From contig JAQTTH010000005.1 of the NCBI GenBank assembly GCA_028710895.1, positions 62,001 to 126,000 on the forward strand: 64,000 nt of DNA, in the 5' to 3' direction. Below, one piece after another: positions 9,111-17,267 of the stretch; the stretch's first letter is position 1, and the number at the start of each line of letters is the position of its first letter. The stretch comes from Paludibacter sp. GTDB taxonomy: Bacteria; Bacteroidota; Bacteroidia; Bacteroidales; Paludibacteraceae. The translations under genes and the position numbers were made by a program. The notes below the pieces were generated by a model. It saw nothing but the letters and a program-made list of their open reading frames with translations, was not told the origin of the DNA and searched no databases.

Positions 9111-9434
9111 CTATTCTTTATTTCGACGAGCTCTTTGCCTTTTCTCCTTTTCTATTTTGGCCAATGCCAATGGGCTTATTGTTTGTTTTACTGAAAACAC
9201 TTCCATTACATGCAATTGGTCTAATGCCCTAAGTGCTTGTATTAATGTGGCTAGTGTTACAGTTTCTCCACGTTCTAATAGACTTAAAGTAGACCTACTG
9301 ATACCGGCAGCATTTGCCAATACATCTTGTGTCTTGTTTTGGTTCAGTCGATGGTGACTAATAAAAATTCCAATATGTTCAGCCAGTGCTTTATCGCTCA
9401 TTGAATCCCAGTTTGTGTATGATAAGTCAGTCAT
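9111..9434 (-). CDS. hipB: HipB-like XRE antitoxin
   Basis: A helix-turn-helix protein of the XRE/Cro type. The core LNQNKTQDVLANAAGISRST and LSLLERGETV is a classic five-helix DNA-binding domain, and the tail is basic (KEKRQRARRNKE). I place the start at the internal ATG giving MTDLSYTNWD, 107 residues. A longer frame to 9524 exists, but a good promoter overlaps its extra 30 codons. HipB neutralises HipA by binding it and represses its own operon at upstream operators; repeated palindromic sites are present there. The hipA gene follows after 26 bp. Confidence 0.85.
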   Translation of the reverse strand: MTDLSYTNWDSMSDKALAEHIGIFISHHRLNQNKTQDVLANAAGISRSTLSLLERGETVTLATLIQALRALDQLHVMEVFSVKQTISPLALAKIEKEKRQRARRNKE

Positions 9435-9456
9435 AAAGCTATTTTTTTGCGTTAGT

Positions 9457-9567
9457 GAATGATAATTCATACAAAAGTATGTATTTGTTTTTATACTACA
9501 AAACACGAATGATAAATCACTCATTAAATAGCAAAAAACTATATAATGAATGACATATCACTCATTA
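9457..9567. promoter_or_regulatory. Repeated operator-like sites for HipB
   Basis: Two near-identical sites share the frame GAATGA-N4-TCACTCATTA: 9507-9526 (GAATGATAAATCACTCATTA) and a copy at 9548-9567. Each is an imperfect palindrome of ATGA...TCAT, and they sit 41 bp apart, about four helical turns. A related palindrome GAATGATAATTCAT lies at 9457-9470 near the transcript start. The placement around the promoter fits autorepression by a HipB dimer. Confidence 0.65.
9472..9503 (-). promoter_or_regulatory. hipBA promoter
   Basis: On the minus strand the -33 box TTTTG (9499-9503) and the -7 box TACTTTTG (9472-9479) are separated by 19 bp, matching the Bacteroidota consensus TTTG-N19-TAnnTTTG. 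The predicted transcript starts near 9465, about 30 bases before the ATG at 9434. This supports the shorter hipB start. Confidence 0.75.
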
Positions 9568-9621
9568 ATCGAATGAATTGCACTATTATTAAGCCTTAAC
9601 TTGACAATTAGGTCAATAAAA

Positions 9622-9662
9622 TGTTTGCGATGATAATCGAAAATCGGCTATTATCGCAAACA
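9622..9662. repeat. 19-bp stem hairpin, CGA-AAA-TCG tip
   Basis: TGTTTGCGAT... pairs with ...ATCGCAAACA. The stem is about 19 bp with one mismatch and two G-T pairs, closing on an AAA loop. It shares the GCGAT and CGAAAATCG elements with the larger hairpin 40 bp to the right. It lies in the gap between hipB and the primase gene. Confidence 0.75.
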
Positions 9663-9702
9663 AAATATGAAAAAGGGAATTATTCAATCCTTTCGGGGTA
9701 AA

Positions 9703-9755
9703 AGTAATTTATTGCGATATATACCGAAAATCGGTATATATCGCAATAAATTACT
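9703..9755. repeat. Perfect 25-bp stem hairpin with AAA loop
   Basis: Positions 9703-9727 are an exact inverse of 9731-9755 with only AAA between them. Such a long perfect stem is more than a usual terminator needs. It lies about 90 bp downstream of the primase stop codon. It may end that transcript, or serve as a replication or recombination site of the element. Confidence 0.8.
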
Positions 9756-9781
9756 CTATCAGGTCAAGTTCAACTAGCACC

Positions 9782-9833
9782 CCCAGTTTCGTAAACTCAC
9801 TGGGAGGGTATGCATAGTTAACCCCTTCGGGGT
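9782..9833. terminator. Two short hairpins after the primase gene
   Basis: CCCAGT/ACTGGG (9782-9787 with 9799-9804) and ACCCC-TTC-GGGGT (9821-9833) lie immediately downstream of the primase stop. The second is very compact. They probably help end the primase transcript, but a U-tract is weak. Confidence 0.45.
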
Positions 9834-9842
9834 AAGAGAAAC

Positions 9843-11912
9843 TTACCCATGTCCAATCACAAAGTAGTTAGTTTTTGAGGGGTCCTTGAGGATAATGTCT
9901 TTTTCGCGCATGAATTTGATGTAGCCTTTGGCGGTACGTTCTTTTACGTCGAGGTATTCTTGTAGTTTATCGGTTAGTTCCTGGTACGTGTAGTAGCGTT
10001 TTTGTGCAAATATTGTTTTGGCAGTGGCTGCAAGTTCGTTTTCTTTGCGCTTTTCTTTTTCTTCTTTGGTTTTCTCACCTAAATAAACATGCATTTCTTC
10101 TTTTTTGTCCCAAGCAAATTGAATGAGCGGTACATCTAACGGACTACCATCACGCACTTTCAGTACTTTTACAACTGACACTCCGGGATGGTCGTCTTTT
10201 TCGATAGAGAGAATGCCGGCGGATTTTCGCTGGAGTTCCGATCCTAAATGACCACGGAGCTTTAACCCGTTCGGGATAAAGTGAAGTACACAGACAATAC
10301 AAGTCTGGTATATTCCTGCCAGCCGATAGAGCTCGTCCACAATACGAATACTTTCTGCTTCATCATTGGCCGAATGGATTAAGTCTGCAATACCATCAAT
10401 AATAACCAGATGAATTCCGCCAAACTCATAAAAGAATTTATCCATGCTTTGGATAATTGCCTGAAGTCGTTCTTTTCGGGACATACCCGTGAGGCAATAT
10501 GCCCTAAAGCTTTCCGGGAATCGTTTCTGCTTTGCCCGTTTGAGGCTGTTCATGATGTTTTTGTAAAGCTGGAGTTCTGACTGTTCGGTATCGTAAAGCA
10601 GAACGGCTTTTTTCTGTCGGTTGGGTTTAATACGAGTTCCTAAGGTATCGATATCATCGTCCTCCGTATTCAAGGTACCTGCAACGAGAGCACAGATATA
10701 GTTACTTTTACCTGTCCCCTCCCCTCCTGTTATACAACACAAGTTTCCTTGTGAACCGAGCGGGACTTTATTAATAGAGATTATCATTTCGGCTGATATT
10801 GGTGGTTTGGTGAAATCTATTTCGCATGATTTTAATACTGCCATTGTTTCTGCATAGATAGTGTCAAGAAATTGTATGAATAGCTTTTGAAAGTTCTCCC
10901 TGGTATTCCCGAGTTTAAAAAAGTCGGAAATGTCTTTTTCTTCCTTTGTACCTTTTAATGGTAACATCAACCGTTTAACACCAAGCGAAGATAGTTGCTG
11001 CTCGTGTTTGGCAGACGCTTCCAAACCGGTTTTATCGCAGTCGTATAAAATAACAACATGCTTAAAGCGGTAAGTAAGCTTCCTGATTGTACTTTGGGGA
11101 ATGTTAGATGTTTCGCTATTGAAACAAATAGCCGCAAAACCTTTAGCAACCAAACTTAAAACATCTTTTTCACCACCGGTGATAAAGAGAATATTGCCTT
11201 TAGGTGGCAACTGCTCCAATCCGAAACAGTATTTGTCGCCCAAATCGCCTGCATACTGAAAACGAACAACCGAAAAAGGTCGATATAGCTTGAGATAGCG
11301 TTTGCCCGGATAGGCAAAGAGTGGCTCTTTGTCGGTTGGCAAGAGCTTATAGGGTTTATTCTCATTGCTTTCTGAGGCGAACTCTTTGAGTGAAGCAACC
11401 TGATATTTAGCAAGGATTGGCGGAGTTATTCCGAATTGTTGCCAAAACTGTAGTTCTTCGTCAGAAAATGGCTTTACTTTAAAAGTAAAGGGTTTTGGAG
11501 TTTTGGGAAGATCAACTGCAGTTTCCATTAAGGGGGACTTAGGGGATGATCCCAAATCCCCAAATGGGGGCTCTGAGTTTGGTGAACGATTGTGTAAGCT
11601 GTTTTCTAATCCCAGGCACAAATCCTGATTGATTTTTTGGAGGATATCCAAGAATCCGGCTGCATGACGGCAGTCGGTTCCTTGTAAAATTCCCACGAAT
11701 TGGAAACAATCTCCGCTATATCCATCGTTGCCGTAATCCTTCAGTTTGTACTGATCGGAAGAACGGTCGAAATACACATTGCATGAAGCTTTCTTATCTT
11801 CGTACAACGGATTGAGAAAATTGCGCCCCACCCGGAACTGAAACGGCAAATAATGTTTAAATACATTTAATCCCTTATTTGTCCGTGCGAGTATTTCTTC
11901 TTTGCTCAACAT
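9843..11912 (-). CDS. TOPRIM primase / RepA-like helicase of a mobile element
   Basis: A 689-residue fusion. Residues 1-100 include the CHC2/primase-like front typical of these proteins (KASCNVYFDRSSDQYKLKDYG). A TOPRIM domain follows, with E248 in FITGGEKD and D291/D293 in ILYDCDKTG. Residues 380-620 form a RecA/RepA-type ATPase: Walker A GGEGTGKSN at 396-404, Walker B D506 in LVIIDG, and VLHFIPNG downstream. Such proteins prime and unwind DNA during replication of Bacteroidota conjugative or mobilisable elements. Residues about 109-133 (PPFGDLGSSPKSPLM region) look like translated repeat DNA inserted in frame between the domains. Its start overlaps the end of the helix-turn-helix gene by 38 bp, suggesting coupled expression. 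Confidence 0.8.
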   Translation of the reverse strand: MLSKEEILARTNKGLNVFKHYLPFQFRVGRNFLNPLYEDKKASCNVYFDRSSDQYKLKDYGNDGYSGDCFQFVGILQGTDCRHAAGFLDILQKINQDLCLGLENSLHNRSPNSEPPFGDLGSSPKSPLMETAVDLPKTPKPFTFKVKPFSDEELQFWQQFGITPPILAKYQVASLKEFASESNENKPYKLLPTDKEPLFAYPGKRYLKLYRPFSVVRFQYAGDLGDKYCFGLEQLPPKGNILFITGGEKDVLSLVAKGFAAICFNSETSNIPQSTIRKLTYRFKHVVILYDCDKTGLEASAKHEQQLSSLGVKRLMLPLKGTKEEKDISDFFKLGNTRENFQKLFIQFLDTIYAETMAVLKSCEIDFTKPPISAEMIISINKVPLGSQGNLCCITGGEGTGKSNYICALVAGTLNTEDDDIDTLGTRIKPNRQKKAVLLYDTEQSELQLYKNIMNSLKRAKQKRFPESFRAYCLTGMSRKERLQAIIQSMDKFFYEFGGIHLVIIDGIADLIHSANDEAESIRIVDELYRLAGIYQTCIVCVLHFIPNGLKLRGHLGSELQRKSAGILSIEKDDHPGVSVVKVLKVRDGSPLDVPLIQFAWDKKEEMHVYLGEKTKEEKEKRKENELAATAKTIFAQKRYYTYQELTDKLQEYLDVKERTAKGYIKFMREKDIILKDPSKTNYFVIGHG
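11513..11588. repeat. REP-like palindromic insert inside the primase gene
   Basis: A G-run/C-run stretch (AGGGGGACTTAGGGGATGAT then CCCAAATCCCCAAATGGGGG) capable of folding on itself, unlike the AT-rich coding sequence around it. It encodes a Pro/Ser/Gly-rich linker of the primase and keeps the frame open. A similar CTTCGGGGACTTTCTCC sequence lies in the gap near 12305. Confidence 0.5.
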
Positions 11913-12231
11913 AGTTTTTGTGACTTTCGATTAAGTGACTAAGGGCTTCCCGATTGCTTTTCACCAAGCGTTCGTTCAACATACGTTTTACCTCAGCTAT
12001 GGTGTAATAGGTCTTGCCTGAGATAATTGAATATGAAATAGTTCCATTTGAGCGAAGGCGCTGAAGGGTACGTTCACTGATTTTCAGAAAGGTGCAGACC
12101 TCATAACTATCTACCCAAGTTTCATCTTCATTGACTTCCTCGGGTTGATAGTTTACTACAAACTTGGCTATGGTGTTGACTTTTTCCATTAAGTCTTTAA
12201 ACGCTTTGGATTCGATAGTGATAACTTCCAT
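11875..12231 (-). CDS. Small helix-turn-helix (excisionase-like) protein
   Basis: About 118 residues from the ATG giving MEVITIESK. The longer frame to 12393 opens with TTG and runs through a repeat-like gap, so I reject it. The central part VDSYEVCTFLKISERTLQRLRSNG followed by TYYTIAEVKRML is the MerR/excisionase-type winged helix (HTH_17) found in many Bacteroidota mobile elements, usually directly before the primase gene. It may regulate the element or aid excision. Its end overlaps the primase start by 38 bp. Confidence 0.75.
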   Translation of the reverse strand: MEVITIESKAFKDLMEKVNTIAKFVVNYQPEEVNEDETWVDSYEVCTFLKISERTLQRLRSNGTISYSIISGKTYYTIAEVKRMLNERLVKSNREALSHLIESHKNYVEQRRNTRTDK

Positions 12232-12310
12232 TTTTTTTAATGTGATAATATGATAATGTGATGATAAGATCACTCCCCAACCCTCTCCAACCTCTATTTC
12301 TCTTCGGGGA

Positions 12311-12329
12311 CTTTCTCCAAAGGAGAAAG
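12311..12329 (-). terminator. Hairpin after the muramidase gene
   Basis: CTTTCTCC-AAA-GGAGAAAG, an 8-bp perfect stem with a 3-nt loop, about 30 bp downstream of the GH108 stop. It is embedded in a C-rich repeat-like gap. On the minus strand a U-rich tract does not follow directly, so its strength is uncertain. Confidence 0.4.
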
Positions 12330-12359
12330 AAATAGGATATGAAGTTTTTTGAGAGGGAG

Positions 12360-12896
12360 TTAAGAGTGATATTCTAATGTGCGGATTATCCAACCATAGA
12401 GATATTTTTTATTGGTGGGCTGTTTTTGGATACTGGCTATGTAGTGAGAGATTTTGCCAACAGTGAATGCCGGTTGGAAATAGCCAAAATCAATGGTGTT
12501 GATTTTTTTGAGTGTGAGCTCGCCAATAAGTCCATCGGTCTTAACTCCAATAACTGATTGAGCGAGTTGCACAGAAGTTTTGATTCCTGTGTTTACCGCG
12601 AAATCGAAGAGTGAGTCTGCTGAATCCTGATTGAGAATAAATTCAGCCTTTAAAGGTATCCAGAATTCGTGTAGATAAAAGATTTCAACCTGTTTTTGCA
12701 TTTCGACATTGCAGTTTAGGTTGCTTGGGAAATCCGGTTTTGATTTCATTTGATCAATCAGCTTCCAGCCCGCCCAATTGTTGTAATTTGCCCGTGAGAT
12801 ACCCCGAAAAGTCTCTTTCCCTAGATCAGCGGGGTCATTGCTGTAAATACCTTCGTGATGAAGTGTTTTTTGTAGTGAAATGTTGAAGTTTGCCAT
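12360..12896 (-). CDS. GH108 N-acetylmuramidase (lysozyme-like)
   Basis: A 178-residue protein of normal family length. The N-terminal signature HHEGIYSNDPADLGKETFRGIS contains E15, the catalytic acid of GH108 (DUF847/TtsA-like) muramidases. The C-terminal half (DSLFDFAVNTG, IGVKTDGLIGELT) matches the peptidoglycan-binding region of the same family. It cuts the MurNAc-GlcNAc backbone of peptidoglycan. There is no signal peptide, so release would need a holin or transporter not seen here. In a conjugative element it may open the wall for DNA transfer; it could also be a phage leftover. Confidence 0.85.
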   Translation of the reverse strand: MANFNISLQKTLHHEGIYSNDPADLGKETFRGISRANYNNWAGWKLIDQMKSKPDFPSNLNCNVEMQKQVEIFYLHEFWIPLKAEFILNQDSADSLFDFAVNTGIKTSVQLAQSVIGVKTDGLIGELTLKKINTIDFGYFQPAFTVGKISHYIASIQKQPTNKKYLYGWIIRTLEYHS

Positions 12897-13224
12897 GAAT
12901 TAATGTGATAATTTGAAAATATGCTAATGTGCCAATGATTGACACAAAAGCAATAATTAATTTTTTGGCAAAGTTGGTGAGAGTTTTTAGATAAAACTCA
13001 CAGGTTATACCCAAGGGGAATGAAAAAAAATGAAAAAATAAAATAGGCATTAAACGAACCAGCCCAGATTGATGTGAATCTTATATTCTGCTATTATTCA
13101 AAATTTTAAAGTTAAATGCAATTGAGCGCGCGTTAATGTACTAAAAATAATTGGAAAAAATCCACAAGTTATACCCATTGAAAAAGAAAAAAATCAAAAA
13201 AAAAACAGTATTTTCAATTTCAAA
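12897..13224. other. Gap with two copies of CACARGTTATACCCA
   Basis: An AT-rich gene-free gap. CACAGGTTATACCCA near 12999 and CACAAGTTATACCCA near 13163 are the starts of two ~40-bp A-rich direct repeats. The TTATACCCA part is one base from the DnaA-box consensus TTATNCACA. The role is unknown. Confidence 0.4.
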
Positions 13225-14079
13225 TCAATCTTCTTCCTCTATTTTTCGAAGCAAAATTGTTCTGAGATTATCTATATATTTCGTAGGTGTGGCTCTACCT
13301 TTTATTTCTATGAAAGTCCGATACACATCAGTAAGCCTAATATTAAAAATCTGTTCAAAGAATGCGGTCAATTCTCTGATATCATAGCGACTATTGTTGA
13401 CTTTTGTTATACTCCCCATCTCATACAATGCATATATGAGTTCTGTCAATGCAGTTTTACTATCGGACCATTGAAAAGTCTGATCTATATATCCTATTTG
13501 GCTATAACCCGATTGACATACATTTAGAAGTGATAATGTTTCCAACTCCGATTTAAGAAATACTTCCAAACGGTCGTTTGCCATTATTTTAGCTACCATA
13601 TAATCCTGACTTGTTGAAAAGTCTGGATCGATATAAATCATAAGATTATCAATATGTAAATGTAAATCATCCTTTCCCCTTAAAAAGAATATTTCATCCA
13701 AAAAAGTTGAGTTCATTCTATAGTACCTATAGAATTCAAGGTGATTGTTGAAATAAACAGTTAACTTTTCTAATTCATGTAAAAGATACTTTTGTTGATT
13801 CTCAATGCTACCCATTGGCCTTTTACTCTCAATATTATTAATCTTAATAAAATAAATAAGTTGACTTAGTATTCCGGGTTTGATTTCTTTAAAAAATAGA
13901 ATCTCCTCATCTTCATCTTTAAAAGTATAATTCATTATAAAAGTTTTGAGTTTACCTAAGGCACTTCTTATATAAACTATTGATTTTTGAGCTCTTTGAA
14001 TAGAATCTTTCTCTTCTAAATCAATGATTTTCAATTGACTATTTAGAGTATTAGAAAGTTTTACAGAAAAAAATTTCAT
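13225..14079 (-). CDS. rteC: RteC-family regulator
   Basis: About 284 residues from the ATG at 14079; a longer frame begins with TTG six codons earlier and is less likely. The sequence matches the RteC family: long N-terminal helices, a central LHLHIDNLMIYIDPDFSTS block, and the C-terminal EQIFNIRLTDVYRTFIEIKGR segment. In CTnDOT, RteC activates the excision operon in response to upstream signals. Its presence marks the left 14 kb as element-derived. No rteA/rteB partners, integrase or excision genes are in the window. Confidence 0.8.
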   Translation of the reverse strand: MKFFSVKLSNTLNSQLKIIDLEEKDSIQRAQKSIVYIRSALGKLKTFIMNYTFKDEDEEILFFKEIKPGILSQLIYFIKINNIESKRPMGSIENQQKYLLHELEKLTVYFNNHLEFYRYYRMNSTFLDEIFFLRGKDDLHLHIDNLMIYIDPDFSTSQDYMVAKIMANDRLEVFLKSELETLSLLNVCQSGYSQIGYIDQTFQWSDSKTALTELIYALYEMGSITKVNNSRYDIRELTAFFEQIFNIRLTDVYRTFIEIKGRATPTKYIDNLRTILLRKIEEED

Positions 14080-14141
14080 ATTGTAACTGACTGACAATTA
14101 TAAGTATACTTATTCAATTATGTTATTATTATTTCACAAAA

Positions 14142-14182
14142 GAAAGAATGCCGAATTCATTTATGAGTTCGAACATTCTTTC
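14142..14182 (-). terminator. Terminator of the nagB/deacetylase operon
   Basis: GAAAGAATG pairs with CATTCTTTC, and an inner CGAA/TTCG extends the stem. It lies about 50 bp downstream of the fusion gene's stop, with a TTTTGTG run following on the minus strand. It also marks the border between element and glycan locus. Confidence 0.65.
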
Positions 14183-14229
14183 CACCTAAAAAAACTGAGT
14201 GATAGTGAACTTCTTTATTTATCCAATCA

Positions 14230-16230
14230 TTATTTTGAATTAGCTAAATTTATATTGTATTCAACAAATGCCTCAATGGCTTCATAAGATGCCAAACCGA
14301 GGCTATTATATAGATTCGCTGTTGTTTGGTTGCGTTCTTCAGCACGTTGCCAAAAGAGACGCTCATCATTTCCCAGAAAAGGGGCACTTTCCATTTGAGA
14401 TTGGTGTTTCAGAATGGCGTTACGTTTACGCCTGAGCTCTTCGGGACTAATAGGTACAGCCATTTCAATGTGGTCTATCTCCCACTCTGCCCACGCACCC
14501 CGATACATCCAAATTCGACAGTCTTTCATCCACGCTTTGCCCTTTTGCTCATGAATAGCTGCTAATGCGGCATCCAAGCAAACTTTATGAGTTCCGTGCG
14601 GATCAGCTAAATCACCGGCCAAATAAATCTGGTGGGGCTCAATACTATTAATTAACGGGATGATTTTATAAATATCAGCATCGGATAATTTTTCTTTTTG
14701 CACTTTGCCTGTTTCATAGAAAGGCAAATCTAAAAAATGAATGTTTGTGGCCTTCACACCAATAAATCGGCAAGCTGCTCTTGCTTCTTCTCTTCGGATT
14801 TGTCCTTTTAGGAAAAGAACATCAGCTGTATCAATATCACCAGGTTGCTTTTCCTCATTTAAAAATCGAAGATTTATTTTGTATTTAGTCACTAATTCAA
14901 TGTTATGGGCATCAAATCTCGATACAGAATTTAACATTAATGAAACATAACGAACAACTTCGTCATCGGCCACAGCTATATTTCCAGATGTTTGATACAC
15001 AACATGAACATCATGATTCTGATCAACTAATCTTTGCAATGTGCCACCCATCGAGATAACATCATCATCGGGATGTGGACTAAAAACAATAATCCTTTTC
15101 GGATATGGTTTTGCTCTTTCAGGTCTATTATTATCGTCGGCATTAGGTTTTCCACCTGGCCAACCTGTAATTGTATGTTGCAAATCATTAAAAATTTTAA
15201 TATTGACATTATAAGCTGATCCATAAAGTGCAAGTAATTCATCTAGACCATGTTGATTATAGTCTTTATTAGTAAGTTTCAATATAGGTTTATCCGTTTC
15301 AAAACATAACCATATTATTGCTCTACGAATTAATTTATTGGTCCACTCACAAGGACCAACTAACCAAGGTTGACTAATGCGGGTTAATTGCTGAGCAGCA
15401 TTTAAATCTATAACAGCCTCAGCATTTTTATGCAATTGTAGAAAGGAAGCAGGAATCATATCATCTACTTTTCCTTGAATTACTTCTTTGAGAATGGAAG
15501 CTTTATGCTCCCCCCATGCTAAAAGCACCACTTCCTTAGCATTTTGTATCGTCGAAATACCCATAGTTATAGCACTATTGGGAACTTCCGAGACTGATCC
15601 ATAAAATCGTCTTAAATCTCGTTGTGATTCATTATCAAGTAACATAAGACGAGTTAATGTACTTACTTGTGAACCTGGTTCATTGTAAGCCAAATTACCA
15701 ACAATGCCTATACTCACCAAAACAAAATCGAGCCCATCATTACTGTTAATTAAGTCTTCGTAATTTCTACAAAATTCGTTTACGTTGCTACGATCAATTT
15801 TTGAATCTGGTGTAATAAAGTTTTTATAACTCAAATTAACTTTATCTATTAAATGCGAACGTATTAATTTTGCATTTGAATGCCTATCTCCATCAAAAAA
15901 GGGAAAGAATTCTGATACATTAAAGATGACAACTTCAGCAAAACTCAATTCTTCCTCCAGGTGCATTCTCACCAATTCTTCGTAGACGCGTAAAGGAGAT
16001 GAGCCACCTGATAATCCCAAAAAACAAGGTTCGCCCACACTTTCTTTGTGTCGAATTAATGCGGCAATTTTTTTTGCAGTATACAATGACCCTTCTTCTG
16101 CATCTTTATAAATATTGGTGCGAAGTTTTTCGAAACGCTTCTGACGTAATCCTTCAATCATGTCTGCCGAACGATAATAACGTTCCGGGGTATATTCTAA
16201 TGTTATTTTCGAGCTTAAATCGTATTTCAT
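14230..16230 (-). CDS. NagB-like / PIG-L (LmbE) deacetylase fusion
   Basis: A 666-residue two-domain protein. Residues 60-300 have the NagB/SIS-like fold, but catalytic positions differ from true deaminases: FNVSEFF replaces FNMDEYV (S106 for D72), and SIGIVGNLAYNEPG replaces GIG-DGH-AFNEPG (V177 for D141, N179 for H143). Residues 378-640 form a PIG-L/LmbE domain with zinc-binding HPDDD at 386-390 and DPHGTH at 543-548, expected to remove acetyl groups from GlcNAc-type sugars. Bacteroides have similar long proteins usually annotated as glucosamine-6-phosphate deaminase; that label is doubtful for the first domain. It starts 28 bp after canonical nagB. No signal peptide is seen, so it is probably cytoplasmic. 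Confidence 0.85.
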   Translation of the reverse strand: MKYDLSSKITLEYTPERYYRSADMIEGLRQKRFEKLRTNIYKDAEEGSLYTAKKIAALIRHKESVGEPCFLGLSGGSSPLRVYEELVRMHLEEELSFAEVVIFNVSEFFPFFDGDRHSNAKLIRSHLIDKVNLSYKNFITPDSKIDRSNVNEFCRNYEDLINSNDGLDFVLVSIGIVGNLAYNEPGSQVSTLTRLMLLDNESQRDLRRFYGSVSEVPNSAITMGISTIQNAKEVVLLAWGEHKASILKEVIQGKVDDMIPASFLQLHKNAEAVIDLNAAQQLTRISQPWLVGPCEWTNKLIRRAIIWLCFETDKPILKLTNKDYNQHGLDELLALYGSAYNVNIKIFNDLQHTITGWPGGKPNADDNNRPERAKPYPKRIIVFSPHPDDDVISMGGTLQRLVDQNHDVHVVYQTSGNIAVADDEVVRYVSLMLNSVSRFDAHNIELVTKYKINLRFLNEEKQPGDIDTADVLFLKGQIRREEARAACRFIGVKATNIHFLDLPFYETGKVQKEKLSDADIYKIIPLINSIEPHQIYLAGDLADPHGTHKVCLDAALAAIHEQKGKAWMKDCRIWMYRGAWAEWEIDHIEMAVPISPEELRRKRNAILKHQSQMESAPFLGNDERLFWQRAEERNQTTANLYNSLGLASYEAIEAFVEYNINLANSK

Positions 16231-16258
16231 ATTTTGGGTATTTTACTGACTAACTGTT

Positions 16259-17059
16259 CTATAAAACTTCCGAATTACAGTTTTCAATTTCTTTAAAATA
16301 GCGATAAGTGCCCACTTTAAGTTCAGCTGTAGCAGCTTCGTCGCACACAATAATTCCTCTTGGATGAAGTTGTAATGCAGTAATGGTCCATAAATGATTG
16401 ACACAACCCTCTACCGCTTGACTTAATGCGCGAGCTTTATTGGCACCATTCACAATAAATAGCACTTCACGTGCATCCATGACAGTACCAACTCCAACCG
16501 TAAGCGAATAGGCTGGAACTTTTGTAATGTCATTTCCAAAAAAGCGTGAATTAGCAATTATTGTGTCACTTGTCAGTTTTTTAATACGTGTTCTAGACGT
16601 TAACGATGAACCTGGTTCATTGAATGCCATATGTCCATCAGTACCAATACCTCCCAAGAATAAATGAATTCCACCTACTTCTTTTATTTTTGCTTCGTAT
16701 GCTTCGCATTCAGTTTTTAAATTGGACGCGTTACCATTTAAAATATTCACATTATCAACCGAGATATCAATGTGTTTAAATAAATTCTCCCACATAAAAC
16801 TATAATAACTTTGTTGATCTGATTGTGGGATACCGACGTATTCATCCATATTAAATGTAATTACATGTTTAAACGAGACCAATCCTTTATTATACATATC
16901 AATAAGACGAGAATAAGTGCCAAGTGGTGTTGATCCTGTAGGTAAACCTAATACAAAAGGATGGGTTTTTGTTGGGGAGAATGCATTAATTTTTGTTACT
17001 ATATACTCGGCTACCCAAGTTGAAATGTTTTCATAATCGAGTTTAATAATAATTCGCAT
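16259..17059 (-). CDS. nagB: Glucosamine-6-phosphate deaminase
   Basis: A 266-residue protein matching E. coli NagB in length and numbering. [13 protein letters not shown] is the phosphate-binding loop. The active-site residues D72 (FNMDEYVG), D141 and H143 ([15 protein letters not shown]) and E148 are all present. It converts glucosamine-6-phosphate to fructose-6-phosphate and ammonia in the cytoplasm, sending amino sugar from the locus into glycolysis. It precedes the NagB-like/deacetylase fusion by 28 bp in a probable two-gene operon. A 208-bp gap upstream holds a possible promoter. Confidence 0.96.
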   Translation of the reverse strand: MRIIIKLDYENISTWVAEYIVTKINAFSPTKTHPFVLGLPTGSTPLGTYSRLIDMYNKGLVSFKHVITFNMDEYVGIPQSDQQSYYSFMWENLFKHIDISVDNVNILNGNASNLKTECEAYEAKIKEVGGIHLFLGGIGTDGHMAFNEPGSSLTSRTRIKKLTSDTIIANSRFFGNDITKVPAYSLTVGVGTVMDAREVLFIVNGANKARALSQAVEGCVNHLWTITALQLHPRGIIVCDEAATAELKVGTYRYFKEIENCNSEVL

Positions 17060-17144
17060 ATTTTACTTATTGATTTATATATTCTTTTAAATTTCACACA
17101 TGTGGATTAAAAATTCGGACTTGTTTGATATCACGTAAAAAAGA

Positions 17145-17176
17145 CAAATTATTGTTAAAATGACTCATCTACAAAA
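17145..17176 (-). promoter_or_regulatory. Possible nagB promoter
   Basis: On the minus strand TTTTG (17172-17176) and ATAATTTG (17145-17152) are 19 bp apart, the Bacteroidota spacing. The -7 box departs from TAnnTTTG at its first two positions, so this is weak. Confidence 0.35.
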
Positions 17177-17267
17177 CAGGTTTTATTTTTGAAACGAAAT
17201 AATGCCATATCAAAAACAATAAGAGAAAGTTTCCAGCTAAGAACAAACAAATTAACCGTGATAGTAT

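Noticed and set aside
9435-9524. Longer hipB start giving an extra 30 residues
   Set aside because: A consensus promoter and an operator-like site lie inside this segment, and the extra residues are not XRE-like.
12835-13050. 71-residue minus-strand frame upstream of the muramidase
   Set aside because: It overlaps the muramidase start and a repeat-bearing gap, and its sequence is low-complexity Phe/Thr/Ile text with no recognisable domain.
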